From: F23-B02 sp963613665
GTDB lineage: Bacteria; Bacillota; Clostridia; Oscillospirales; Oscillospiraceae
Direction: 5' to 3'
Assembly (NCBI GenBank): GCA_963613665.1
Contig: CAVEAL010000006.1
Location: 1-64,000 of the forward strand
Length of the DNA: 64,000 bases
Below are positions 35,301-42,966 of the stretch, piece after piece; positions within the stretch are counted from its first letter, which is position 1; each line of letters starts with the position of its first letter. The notes under the pieces were generated by a model, which searched no databases, was not told the origin of the DNA, and was given only the letters and a program-made list of their open reading frames with translations. Position numbers and translations under genes: made by a program.

Positions 35301-37473
35301 TGTAGTATTTAACATCCTGTCTTGTAGTAGATGAAACATCCGCATTTATATATGTACCAGTAGCAGCAACGCGCTCTGAAAGCTTAATGCCATCTCGGCT
35401 GTAAGCTTCGCTCGCAAGTATTTTTATGCTCTTATTGCCGTCGCTGCCGTCAACACGCTGGTTTGTTATGAAGTAGTTGACATAGATATATTTGCCTTCC
35501 AGGTTTTCGTTAGTAACAGTGACCTTGTACTTCACATTGCCGATGGTGACCTCTGCGGGCGAATTTTCAGGAGTTACCGCTACGCCCTTGAAGGTAATGG
35601 TCGTTGTGGGCTCAGTGGACGAGCCCTCGGTGTAGAGCCGGCCAGTGCCGCTGGACTTGAAAAGCTTCCAACCAGAGCTGTAAGTAAGATAATAATAGTT
35701 TCCGCCACTGTTCGGTTTTATCGAAAAGCTGCCGTTTGAATTGTAAGTCCATGTCGTGTTCGAGGAGCTGCTAGTTGTTGTCAGGCTATAGGTCTTACTA
35801 CTACCACTACCACTACTATTACCATATGTAAGATAATAGTTTTCGCTCTCTATTTTATAGCCGGAGCTGCTGTTACCCGTTATCGTCCACTTTGTAGCAG
35901 CACTTGAATCTGTTTCGTTGTATACGACGTTATAGTTGTTCAGACTGAGCCAATTTGTACCGTCGCCGATGAGGTACTCTTGTCCGCTGGTTATAGAGCT
36001 CACCTGCTCAGGCTCGCCTGTACCGGCAGCATTGTGCTTTACCGTATAGGTTGCGTATGTGCCGTCGCCGACATTGTAGGTAGTATTCTCGTCGAGAATA
36101 GTTCCGGCCACATCTGCGGTGTCTGTACCATTGACCGAAACCGTGATTGCTTTTTCAGTCACGCTGACGGTGTCGCCGTCATCGCCGCCGTCGGTGGACA
36201 CGGTGTTTATACTGCCGTCTGCGGCGAAGCCGCCGGCAACCAGAACAGAGGAATCGCTATAATTGTCGCTATTCTGCATTCTTGCGCCGATAACGCGCAG
36301 GATCATGCGAATCTGCTGGGCAATCTGCGTCTCAGTATTTTTTCCAGGCGTATTGCACCAGATGCAGAACATAGAGCCAACAGGATCGTTAACAGTGGTT
36401 GACAGGCCTTTTCCGTTATTAAAGCTTGTATTGCTAAAGCTCTTGGCTTTATTTATCCACGTAGTTTCATTGTAATCGCCGACAAACGTATAGCCTTCTT
36501 TGTTCAGATTCCAATCTTCATTTGTGGAAACATAATAGTAATCGTGGTTGGTATTGATCATGGAATAGCCAAGCGTTCTGATTGTCGATGCATTGACGCT
36601 GTCGCTCGGATACCAGTAGCACACCTGCGTAGGATAGCTGCTGTCGCTTTTAATTTTGCTGCTATCGCTCTTTATTGCATCGTTAAATACGCGCGGGGTC
36701 ATGCCGTTGCTGACAACAATGTCAACAAGGCTGTCAGCATAGGTATAGAAGGCATTGTCAAAAGAGCTGTATTCATCAGTAGCAAGATTGAAGAACTGGC
36801 AGCCCTGCTTTGCAAAGTAAACTGCGTACTTTGCAACCAATGCCTTTGTAAAGCTGACAGCATCTTCATTGCTCAGATTCAGGCAGCCAACCTTACTACT
36901 TGCTGTAAGTGTTCCTTCGATGTTCAGATGCTCCATAGCTGCAATAAGTGCATGCATATGCCCCGGGGTGTTGAGCATCGGAACGATCTCTATGCCTTTA
37001 TTTTTTGCATAGCTGATGATTTCAGTCATCTGAGCCTCGGTAAGGGCATTGGTCGTCGGATTGTATGAAATCCACTCTTCATCCGTAGTGCCTTTGCCGT
37101 TATCACCGTTGGTGTTATAATCCTTATTGCCTTCTTCCAGCGCTTCTTTAACTGCATAGCTGGTATAGTTGCCAATAGCCAGATCATCAAGATAGAAACG
37201 GAAGCCGCCGTTGCCGAAGGCAAGCTGGAGCTGATTATATCCGGCTGCCGCCATCTCGTTTATCAGCGCCTTTATCCATTCAGGCGTAAAATACTCCCTG
37301 CCGCAGTCCAGATGGACAATGCGATAGGAATCGTTGTCGGCGCTCTCATCCGACGCGGCCTGAGTGTCAGACCCTGTGAAGCCTGACAGTGGCAGCAGGC
37401 TCAGCACCATGACCAGTGCAAGAATCATGGAAAGCACTTTAGTCATAGTCGGCCTATTCTGTGCCTTATTCAT
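32374..37473 (-). CDS. Very large secreted GH20-type beta-hexosaminidase/lacto-N-biosidase-like protein
   Basis: This 1699-aa exported protein has a signal peptide within residues 1 to about 40. A TIM-barrel domain of the GH20 type follows (about 48-420): DCGREYFTPEWIKALINEMA, IVPMLNTPGHMHAL, and the catalytic Asp-Glu pair in NLATDEY (D233-E234). Residues about 490-620 form a Ser/Tyr-rich repeat-like beta domain. The remainder holds Ig-like and carbohydrate-binding-like modules rich in Thr/Asn, and ends in WWDNIWNNFFGKWF. No SLH domain or sortase motif is seen, so attachment is unclear. It likely releases N-acetylhexosamines from mucin or milk glycans. Coding AT content is higher than in its neighbours over parts of the C-terminal two-thirds, compatible with acquired modules. 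Confidence 0.82.
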   Translation of the reverse strand: MNKAQNRPTMTKVLSMILALVMVLSLLPLSGFTGSDTQAASDESADNDSYRIVHLDCGREYFTPEWIKALINEMAAAGYNQLQLAFGNGGFRFYLDDLAIGNYTSYAVKEALEEGNKDYNTNGDNGKGTTDEEWISYNPTTNALTEAQMTEIISYAKNKGIEIVPMLNTPGHMHALIAAMEHLNIEGTLTASSKVGCLNLSNEDAVSFTKALVAKYAVYFAKQGCQFFNLATDEYSSFDNAFYTYADSLVDIVVSNGMTPRVFNDAIKSDSSKIKSDSSYPTQVCYWYPSDSVNASTIRTLGYSMINTNHDYYYVSTNEDWNLNKEGYTFVGDYNETTWINKAKSFSNTSFNNGKGLSTTVNDPVGSMFCIWCNTPGKNTETQIAQQIRMILRVIGARMQNSDNYSDSSVLVAGGFAADGSINTVSTDGGDDGDTVSVTEKAITVSVNGTDTADVAGTILDENTTYNVGDGTYATYTVKHNAAGTGEPEQVSSITSGQEYLIGDGTNWLSLNNYNVVYNETDSSAATKWTITGNSSSGYKIESENYYLTYGNSSGSGSSKTYSLTTTSSSSNTTWTYNSNGSFSIKPNSGGNYYYLTYSSGWKLFKSSGTGRLYTEGSSTEPTTTITFKGVAVTPENSPAEVTIGNVKYKVTVTNENLEGKYIYVNYFITNQRVDGSDGNKSIKILASEAYSRDGIKLSERVAATGTYINADVSSTTRQDVKYYKSVYQTGTNAQTAAGWTNKISSGVEAESVRYYEGVWSVFNGTEWVEVSGTTTIDPETYAGTTTSAPTGVAVITAYYLQKTTVTDEVTTYATDWGPIVNTATYNDKAYLDFAVKYLSGGNRTPNKFANTNTIIYNTAAYNDYKWSEGSTSGRYIMDVYAENSSNYEVYMITVTESTRCTSKDENATVPTITYTTADDSSESNNEQVAWVKSLTDDDYMNSVLYGENKRYSVFNVGGEPVLESIKAATGKGYLVTYYLREKEANLHVYYVDQSANFTFYSYGIKTSGEGFSAGIRLDTPWKGNLINGSVTNIYNKTQTVSADLSTMPAIPANYRYAANYTCEKIELENDNTDLYLYYTFDNAKYFVADFGLPLDIQLGKLSDAYETTGAIVTAIQVKNSKYGDITIDVSNKKFTYTLKDKTFLNTQDTLTVSVTGTLNYPDEDGEKQTTTGTVTYSVTIIPASTVYYEDSFATFTNANKSTGVNQGTEKGYWVTDGTTQTNVKQALEELGDTTTTKNVYGYDPAYADSTQFSMGSATKVTVDADTSQLGQSPTATFTFKGTGFDVISLTGNKSGTVMYTVTNTETKNSYSKLVNTYYGYTYSDGEWTTTDSANPSALYQIPVIKETGLDYSTYEVKISVLYGDYFNSTSDKFYSFWLDGIRVYDPMGKSYDYTKDNEGYPQYIKLRDELAEEDGIATSNAVFIDGADQADITTYANYGPNNEVYLANGQAISFKIPNDLTNLGTVQIGAKSPNGTAKMNVTVSDNTDPIMKDKEISTATEMYYKLDNVEAGDVITITNTNTDTNTDILSLTNLKLTFTAAPATSAESEIALAAMDTEEQEVAVLAVRALFAAPTPVVESFEPETFKVSLSKNSISAGQKATLTVKTSTDVEAITVNGETIDNYKTRYERSGWGWWAEKVEYRVFTYTVTATETTDYEVIAVNAEGAVSEAETVTLTVKAAQTNWWDNIWNNFFGKWF

Positions 37474-37560
37474 CTTCTTGTCATTCCTTTCCTTTTTTAA
37501 TTGAGTAAACGCTGACGCATTTGTTCATCGCTTACTCTGAGGTACACATATAGTATTTAC

Positions 37561-37582
37561 CCCATAGATATCCCATAGATAT
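37561..37582. repeat. Tandem 11-bp direct repeat in the GH20 leader
   Basis: CCCATAGATAT occurs twice without a gap (37561-37571, 37572-37582), just downstream of the GH20 gene's -10 box. It could be a regulator or RNA-binding site. Confidence 0.7.
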
Positions 37583-37590
37583 ATGACCTT

Positions 37591-37619
37591 ATATTACCAC
37601 AATCGTTTTTCTAATTCAA
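37591..37619 (-). promoter_or_regulatory. Promoter of the GH20 gene (and probably the RiPP-like genes)
   Basis: Minus-strand TTGAAT (37614-37619), 17-base spacer, TAATAT (37591-37596). No other promoter is evident before the precursor gene at 32353. Confidence 0.65.
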
Positions 37620-37703
37620 GGGTTTGTACAAGGTTTTTTCACAAATTAATGCATAATTTTCGGAAGTTTATGTAACGCAATACTCGCAAATAGCACAAAG
37701 GGC

Positions 37704-37732
37704 TTGCAGCTGCGGCGCAGGGAGGGTATAAT
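37704..37732 (+). promoter_or_regulatory. Promoter of the LCP gene
   Basis: TTGCAG (37704-37709), 17-base spacer, TATAAT (37727-37732), 27 bases before the start codon. Confidence 0.7.
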
Positions 37733-37759
37733 AGTGAAAAATCGCGCCGGAGGATGAGT

Positions 37760-38755
37760 ATGGAAAAGAAAAGCAAGGGCTCGAAAGCGCTCGTTATTAT
37801 CGTGTGCGTGCTGGTGGGGCTGGCGCTGCTGCTGGGCGGCACGGTAGGCGTGCTGGCACTGATGGGCAGAAGCTCGCTGCGCGGCAACGGAGACGATATG
37901 TCCCTGCCCGACAGCGAGGCGGGCGTTGTAAAATATAACGGCAAAAGCTACAGGTACAACGAGGATATGGTCTGCATTCTGCTGATGGGCATCGACGGAG
38001 ATAAGCCAAGCGGGAGCAGCGGCTTCGGCAACGCAAACCAGTCGGATGTGAATATGCTCGCGGCGCTCGACCTGAAAAACAATAAAATTACGCTGATCTC
38101 CATATCGCGCGACAGTATGTGCGTTATGGACGTGCTCGACGAAAACGGAGAAAACAGCGGCACGACCACCGCGCAGCTTGCCCTCGCCCACTCCTTCGGC
38201 GACGGCGGCGCAGTCAGCTGCGAACTCGTGCAGTCAGCGGTGTCGCGGCTGTTCTACGACCTGCCGATAAGCACCTATGCGTCGATATACATGGACGGCG
38301 TGCTCAAGCTCATAAATCAGCTCGGCGGCGTGACGATAACTATAAACGAGCCTGTGCTCGGCTACGCACAGGGGCAGCAGGTCACGCTGTACGGTCAGAG
38401 TGCGGAAAGCTTCCTGCGCTACCGTGAGCATACCGTTGACGGCAATAACGGGCGCATGCAGCGCCAGCGGCAGGTCATGCTCGCGCTGATGCAGACCGCA
38501 CTCGCCAAGGTGCGCGAAAACCCGGCGTCTATCGTCGAACTGTACAACAGCGTTAGCAGCTATGTCACCACCGATATCGGCATCAGCGAAATGACCTACC
38601 TTGCAACGCAGGCAGGCGGTATGCAGTTTGACGGCGAGATACGCAATGTAGCAGGCGAATCCGTGCTGGGCGATTACGACCATGCGGAATATATTGTTGA
38701 TAAGAACGCTCTGTACGAGCTCGTTCTCGATGTTTTCTATGAGGAAATTGCATAA
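37760..38755 (+). CDS. LytR-CpsA-Psr (LCP) family glycopolymer ligase
   Basis: This 331-aa protein has an N-terminal membrane helix (about 10-33) and an extracellular LCP domain. It shows MVCILLMGIDG, NMLAALDLKNNKITLISISRDS (the conserved Arg-Asp that binds the polyprenyl-phosphate head), the INQLGGVTITIN strand, and FLRYREH followed by RMQRQRQVMLALM. LCP enzymes attach teichoic acid or capsule to peptidoglycan, which fits the nearby exopolysaccharide genes. ATG 37760 is chosen because GGAGG is 6 bases upstream; an in-frame ATG at 37754 would abut that site. Confidence 0.93.
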   Translation: MEKKSKGSKALVIIVCVLVGLALLLGGTVGVLALMGRSSLRGNGDDMSLPDSEAGVVKYNGKSYRYNEDMVCILLMGIDGDKPSGSSGFGNANQSDVNMLAALDLKNNKITLISISRDSMCVMDVLDENGENSGTTTAQLALAHSFGDGGAVSCELVQSAVSRLFYDLPISTYASIYMDGVLKLINQLGGVTITINEPVLGYAQGQQVTLYGQSAESFLRYREHTVDGNNGRMQRQRQVMLALMQTALAKVRENPASIVELYNSVSSYVTTDIGISEMTYLATQAGGMQFDGEIRNVAGESVLGDYDHAEYIVDKNALYELVLDVFYEEIA

Positions 38756-38771
38756 TTTCAAAAATTAGGGC

Positions 38772-38800
38772 TTGCAATTATTGCTTGCTTAGTATATACT
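38772..38800 (+). promoter_or_regulatory. Promoter of the SPQTG mini-protein gene
   Basis: TTGCAA (38772-38777), 17-base spacer, TATACT (38795-38800). Confidence 0.65.
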
Positions 38801-38836
38801 GTCAACAGAATATATTGTAACTGGAGGCTTAATCAA

Positions 38837-39067
38837 ATGAAAAAGCTTGTTTCGATACTTCTTATTCTCGTTTTGGTGTTCTCTATGTCCTGCTTCGTTT
38901 TCGCTGAGGATGTTATCAGCCCCGAGGCCAGCAATACCCCGACGGACGACACACCTACTTCCCCTCAGACCGGCGAGACCATCTCCGCAGTATGGGTCGC
39001 TATGATCGGTGCCGCTGCCGTCGCCGTGCTTGCGTTCTGCGGCAGGAAGCTCATAAGCGAGAAGTAA
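38837..39067 (+). CDS. Very small sortase-anchored surface protein (SPQTG motif)
   Basis: This 76-aa protein has a signal peptide (about 1-23, cut near VFAED). The middle is only about 18 residues of Thr/Pro/Asp. The sorting signal has SPQTG-E, a hydrophobic segment (VWVAMIGAAAVAVLAF) and a positive tail (CGRKLISEK). The motif matches the S/N-P-x-T-G signals used by clostridial class B sortases, and a class B sortase gene is next. A terminator separates the two, so this gene is expected to be the more strongly expressed. The anchored part would be about 20-30 residues, too short for a usual adhesin. Confidence 0.82.
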   Translation: MKKLVSILLILVLVFSMSCFVFAEDVISPEASNTPTDDTPTSPQTGETISAVWVAMIGAAAVAVLAFCGRKLISEK

Positions 39068-39081
39068 TAGCTTGAATTAGC

Positions 39082-39114
39082 AAGGCTCCATGCAGAAAGC
39101 GTGGAGCCTTTTCG
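39082..39114 (+). terminator. Terminator after the SPQTG gene
   Basis: A 9-bp stem AAGGCTCCA/TGGAGCCTT with an 11-base loop is followed by TTCG. Only a short T-run, so read-through into the sortase gene is likely. Confidence 0.6.
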
Positions 39115-39130
39115 TTTAGGTGTAATATTT

Positions 39131-39901
39131 ATGGAAAAGAAAAAACGGACAAGGATAATTCTTATCATAATAGCGCTGATCGCACTCGGCGTTATCGGCT
39201 GGTGCACTTGGTTTCTGGTGCAGTATTACGACGGAAACGCCTTCGGCGAAACGCTCGATAACTATATCGACAAGGTGCAGGTCGAGCGCGGTACGAAAAC
39301 CGTCGATATCCCCGTTGATTTCGATGCACTGCATGAGCTCAACCCCGATATCTATGCGTGGATAGAGATTCCCGATACAGATATCAGCTACCCTATATTG
39401 CAGCGCGAGGGTGACAATTCCTACTACCTGCGCCGTAACGAGAGCGGCTCATATTACAGCGGCGGCTGCATCTTCTCTGAAGACTACAACAAGCGCGATT
39501 TCAGTGACCGTATGACCGTAATCTACGGGCACAATCTCGCATCGGGCAAGGCATTTGCCTATCTCAACGATTTTGCCGACAGCGAGGTTTTTAATTCTCA
39601 CCGGTATATAAATATTTATCTGCCGGATATGATGCTCGTGTACGAAATTTTCGCCGCCTATCCCTACAGCAGCAAGCACCTGCTGCTGAATAACGACTTC
39701 AACAACCGCACCGAGTACAATGCTTTCTTCGACGAGGTCTTCTCCTCGCTCAGCCCGTCGGCAAACTTCGTCGAGGGCTCGAAGCCCGACTTTGAGAAGG
39801 ATAAGGTTCTTACGCTGTCGACCTGCTACAGGCAGAATCGCTATCAGCGCTACCTCGTTCAGGCAAAGCTCGTCGAGGAGATACCTGCTGCAGTGAAGTG
39901 A
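39131..39901 (+). CDS. srtB: Class B sortase
   Basis: This 256-aa transpeptidase links surface proteins to peptidoglycan. It has an N-terminal membrane helix (about 8-32) and a sortase fold with catalytic His in VIYGHNL, Cys in LTLSTC and Arg in QNRYQRYLVQAKL. The ISYPILQREGDNSYYLRRN region with a long 6-7 insertion is typical of class B. The partner is very likely the SPQTG protein just upstream. The last codons and the TGA stop (39899-39901) fall inside the left terminal repeat of the IS remnant, so the native C-terminus may have been slightly altered by the insertion. Confidence 0.9.
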   Translation: MEKKKRTRIILIIIALIALGVIGWCTWFLVQYYDGNAFGETLDNYIDKVQVERGTKTVDIPVDFDALHELNPDIYAWIEIPDTDISYPILQREGDNSYYLRRNESGSYYSGGCIFSEDYNKRDFSDRMTVIYGHNLASGKAFAYLNDFADSEVFNSHRYINIYLPDMMLVYEIFAAYPYSSKHLLLNNDFNNRTEYNAFFDEVFSSLSPSANFVEGSKPDFEKDKVLTLSTCYRQNRYQRYLVQAKLVEEIPAAVK

Positions 39902-39924
39902 CCCCGAAAAGTTAGACAAATATT

Positions 39925-40137
39925 TTAGCGCAAATTGTTCAAGCTACCGAAAGGGCTTGTTGTCTGTGAATTGCAGGCGGCAAGCCCTTTAGCTTTTGCC
40001 TTAATTCTTCGATTATTGTAATAGTCCAGATATTCAATGAGTTCCTGCTTGAAGTGCTCCTTTTCCTTCTGCATGGTTTCTACGACCAGTTTCTTGAATT
40101 CCGGTATGTATCGTTTGTTCGGTACTCCTTTTGGCAT
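39925..40137 (-). pseudogene. Remnant IS3-type transposase (OrfA start fused to OrfB end)
   Basis: The 70 codons read MPKGVPNKRYIPEFKKLVVE, the classic OrfA start with helix-turn-helix onset, then jump to HFKQELIEYLDYYNNRRIKA, the C-terminal end of an IS3-group integrase. The DDE catalytic domain is deleted. It is non-functional as a transposase. Confidence 0.8.
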
Positions 40138-40139
40138 AG

Positions 40140-40198
40140 AAAAACACCCCATTCCTTTGCACAAATTTTATATCATACCTATACAAAGGAATGGGGTG
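40140..40198 (-). terminator. Long hairpin in the IS right end, possible terminator for the ATP synthase operon
   Basis: CACCCCATTCCTTTG (40145-40159) pairs perfectly with CAAAGGAATGGGGTG (40184-40198). On the minus strand the stem is followed by TTTTT. No other terminator is seen after atpC, so this element end may serve that role. Confidence 0.55.
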
Positions 40199-40230
40199 CA
40201 GTCATTGCGGACGGGATTTTGTTTTACATA

Positions 40231-40641
40231 TTACTTATGCAGCAGCGTGTAGGCCTTTTCGCGGGCGATGGCGCGCTGGAGGGAGAGCTCAGCGCGCTTA
40301 AGATCGGTGTCTGCCGTGTGCTGCTCTATGCGCTGACGTGCGCGTCTCTCGGCGGCCTGAGCGCGGGCAAGATCGATAGTCTCTGCCATCTCCGCAGTGC
40401 GGGCAAGCAGGATGACCTCGTTATCGGCAACACTCAGCACTCCGCCGCTTACGGCGGCAAAATGCTCCTCACCTTCGGAGACGTATTTGACTACGCCCTC
40501 CTTGAGAGCGCCGATCATGGGTGCATGGCCGCAGAGTATACCGGCATCACCGTCGGAAAGAGGTACGTGTGCATAACTCGACATCGCATCGCACACTACG
40601 CCGCCGGCCGTTGTGATCTGAAAATGGATCTTATCTGCCAT
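40231..40641 (-). CDS. atpC: F1F0 ATP synthase subunit epsilon
   Basis: This 136-aa central-stalk subunit has an N-terminal beta-sandwich (residues about 1-85, with GDAGILCGHAPMIGALKEG and AVSGGVLSVADNEV) and a C-terminal two-helix domain that can inhibit ATP hydrolysis (ARAQAAERRARQRIEQ). It is the last gene of the operon, 6 bases after atpD. A GAGGxx-type site overlaps the atpD end. Confidence 0.95.
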   Translation of the reverse strand: MADKIHFQITTAGGVVCDAMSSYAHVPLSDGDAGILCGHAPMIGALKEGVVKYVSEGEEHFAAVSGGVLSVADNEVILLARTAEMAETIDLARAQAAERRARQRIEQHTADTDLKRAELSLQRAIAREKAYTLLHK

Positions 40642-40647
40642 GGCACA

Positions 40648-42036
40648 TTACCCGAGCTGATCGCGCTTTGCGATAACGTCGTCTATCGTTCCGCACAGCA
40701 GGAATGCCTGCTCGGGAATGTCATCGCATTCGCCTCCGAGTATTGCCTGGAAGCTTCGGATCGTATCCTCAAGCTTTACATACTTACCCTTGATGCCGGT
40801 GAAGTTCTCGGCAACGTGGAACGGCTGCGAGAGGAAGCGCTGTATCCTTCTTGCGCGGTTGACGGTGGCCTTATCCTCAACGCCGAGCTCATCCATACCG
40901 AGGACAGCGATGATATCCTGAAGCTCCTTGTACTTCTGGAGCACGGCCTGAACGGCGCGGGCCGTCTCATAATGCTCCTTGCCGAGGATGTGAGGGTCGA
41001 GTATTCTCGAGGTGGACTCCAGCGGATCGACCGCAGGGTAGATACCGAGCTCGGATATGCTTCTGGACAGAACGGTCGTTGCGTCCAGGTGGGCAAAAGC
41101 CGTTGCCGGGGCGGGGTCTGTAAGGTCGTCGGCAGGGACGTAGATCGCCTGAACCGATGTGACAGAGCCGTTGCGCGTGGAGGTTATACGCTCCTGCAAG
41201 GCGCCCATCTCAGTCGCCAGAGTCGGCTGATAGCCGACTGCGGAGGGCATACGTCCGAGCAGTGCCGAAACCTCGGAGCCTGCCTGTGTGAATCTGAATA
41301 TGTTGTCGATAAACAGCAGAACGTCCTGGCCGGACTCGTCGCGGAAGTTCTCGGCTATCGTAAGGCCGGACAGAGGAACTCTCAGGCGCGCTCCGGGCGG
41401 CTCGTTCATCTGGCCGAATACGAGTGCGGTTTTATTTATAACGCCGGACTCGTTCATCTCATGCCAGAGGTCGTTGCCCTCACGGCTGCGTTCGCCGACG
41501 CCGGCAAATACGGAGTAGCCGCCGTGCTCGTAAGCGACGTTGCGGATAAGCTCCATAATAAGCACCGTCTTGCCGACGCCCGCACCGCCGAACAGACCGA
41601 TCTTACCGCCCTTTGCGTAGGGCGCAAGCAGGTCAACGACTTTTATGCCGGTCTCGAGTATCTCGGTCGAGGGAGCGATATCCGTAAATGCCGGAGCCTG
41701 CCTGTGAATGGGCATATACTCCTCGGCGTTAACGGGTCCCTGTCCGTCTATGGGGTCGCCGACAACGTTGAACATGCGCCCGAGCGTCGCTTCGCCGACA
41801 GGCATTTTGATCGGCGAGCCCGTATCGACTGCCGCACAGCCGCGGGACAGACCGTCGGTCGAAAACAGAGAAACGCATCTTACGCTGTTGTCGCCAATGT
41901 GCTGGACGACCTCCATTACGATCTTGCGGTCATCGAGTTTTACCTCGATCGCGTTATAGATATCCGGCATTTTGCCGGAGGGAAACTGAACATCGACAAC
42001 AGGCCCTATGACCTTTCGGATTATTCCGTTTTCCAT
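40648..42036 (-). CDS. atpD: F1F0 ATP synthase subunit beta
   Basis: This 462-aa catalytic subunit has the P-loop GGAGVGKTVLIMELI, the catalytic Glu in GVGERSREGNDL, LFIDNIFRFTQAGSEVS, and SSTRILDP-type SxSRILDP. The DELSEED-like loop reads DELGVEDK. Length and motifs are normal. AAGGAGG lies 7 bases upstream of ATG 42036. Confidence 0.98.
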   Translation of the reverse strand: MENGIIRKVIGPVVDVQFPSGKMPDIYNAIEVKLDDRKIVMEVVQHIGDNSVRCVSLFSTDGLSRGCAAVDTGSPIKMPVGEATLGRMFNVVGDPIDGQGPVNAEEYMPIHRQAPAFTDIAPSTEILETGIKVVDLLAPYAKGGKIGLFGGAGVGKTVLIMELIRNVAYEHGGYSVFAGVGERSREGNDLWHEMNESGVINKTALVFGQMNEPPGARLRVPLSGLTIAENFRDESGQDVLLFIDNIFRFTQAGSEVSALLGRMPSAVGYQPTLATEMGALQERITSTRNGSVTSVQAIYVPADDLTDPAPATAFAHLDATTVLSRSISELGIYPAVDPLESTSRILDPHILGKEHYETARAVQAVLQKYKELQDIIAVLGMDELGVEDKATVNRARRIQRFLSQPFHVAENFTGIKGKYVKLEDTIRSFQAILGGECDDIPEQAFLLCGTIDDVIAKRDQLG

Positions 42037-42072
42037 TCATTTACCTCCTTTTTTAAGGGGTTTAAGCAATTA

Positions 42073-42942
42073 TTATTTCTTCTTTTTAAGAGCAGACGCG
42101 CCGCCGACAATCTCGGTAATCTCGGTCGTGATGGCTGCCTGACGGGCGCGGTTGAGCTTCAGGTCGAGCTCCGCAATGAGGTTCTTTGTGCTGTCGGACG
42201 CGGCGGTCATTGCCGTCATGCGCGCCGAGTGCTCGCCGCACTTGCTGTCAAGCAGTACGCTCATTATCTTATTGTTGAGATAAAGCTGCATGACACTCTC
42301 CAGCACGCTGTCAACATCAGGCTCAAAAATGAATATCCGGCCTATGCCCTGCTTTTCGCTCTTTTCCGGAGCCGCCGGCAGGTACTGCACGTTCACAGGG
42401 TCCTGACGCAGAGCCGTGACATAGTGCTGGTAGACAAGATGTATCTCGTCATACTCACCGCTCGTATAAAGCTCCTTGAGGTAATCGGCTATCTCAAGCG
42501 CCTCGTCTATATTCGGCGTGTCGCTGAGCTCGGAAAAGGTCCTTATCACATTGAGTTTGCTGTTTGCCAGCACGTCCTTGCCCCATCTGCCGCAGACTAC
42601 AAGACCGTAGTCCTTGCCAGACTGCTTTATGACGGAGTTTGCATAGTGCAGGATAGCGCTGTTATACGCTCCGCAGAGGCCGCGGTTGCCCAAAAACAGG
42701 ACATAGCAGACCTTATTCACCTCTTTGCGAGGCGTAATGAAGCGGTTTTCAAGGCTCGCCGTGCTCGACGACAGCAGCGTGTCGATGACCTCCTGACTCT
42801 TTTCCGAGAAGGGGCGCATGGCCTGCATACTGCTCTGCGTTCTGCGCAGCTTTGACACCGCGACCATTTTCATGGCCTTGGTTATCTGCTCTGTATTTTT
42901 TACGCTTTTGATTCGCGTGCGAATGGCTCGCATATTAGCCAT
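42073..42942 (-). CDS. atpG: F1F0 ATP synthase subunit gamma
   Basis: This 289-aa rotor subunit has the N-terminal helix MRAIRTRIKSVKNTEQITKAMKMVA, the Rossmann-like middle (LFLGNRGLCGAYNSAIL) and the C-terminal helix (AMTAASDSTKNLIAELDLKLNRARQAAITTEITEIVGGA split by the family's usual pattern). The spacing to the fused alpha gene is 24 bases. GGGAGGGG precedes the ATG. Confidence 0.97.
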   Translation of the reverse strand: MANMRAIRTRIKSVKNTEQITKAMKMVAVSKLRRTQSSMQAMRPFSEKSQEVIDTLLSSSTASLENRFITPRKEVNKVCYVLFLGNRGLCGAYNSAILHYANSVIKQSGKDYGLVVCGRWGKDVLANSKLNVIRTFSELSDTPNIDEALEIADYLKELYTSGEYDEIHLVYQHYVTALRQDPVNVQYLPAAPEKSEKQGIGRIFIFEPDVDSVLESVMQLYLNNKIMSVLLDSKCGEHSARMTAMTAASDSTKNLIAELDLKLNRARQAAITTEITEIVGGASALKKKK

Positions 42943-42966
42943 TTATGCCCCTCCCTTCTTCGTTTT

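Larger units (their letters stand above)
39894..40204. mobile_element. Internally deleted IS3-family element (311 bp)
   Basis: The ends are inverted-repeat-like: TGAAGTGACCCCGAAAAG on the left and, read inwards from the right, TGACTGCACCCC. Between them lies a frame fusing the first about 25 codons of an IS3-type OrfA to the last about 45 codons of an OrfB. All catalytic parts are missing, so it could only move with help from an intact relative. No clear target-site duplication was found. The left end supplies the stop codon of srtB and the right end lies 26 bases past the end of atpC. Confidence 0.7.

Noticed and set aside
40054..42855. 933-codon open frame on the plus strand opposite the ATP synthase genes
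   Set aside because: It is the antisense shadow of atpC, atpD and atpG, which have clear family motifs; it has no ribosome binding site or recognisable domain.
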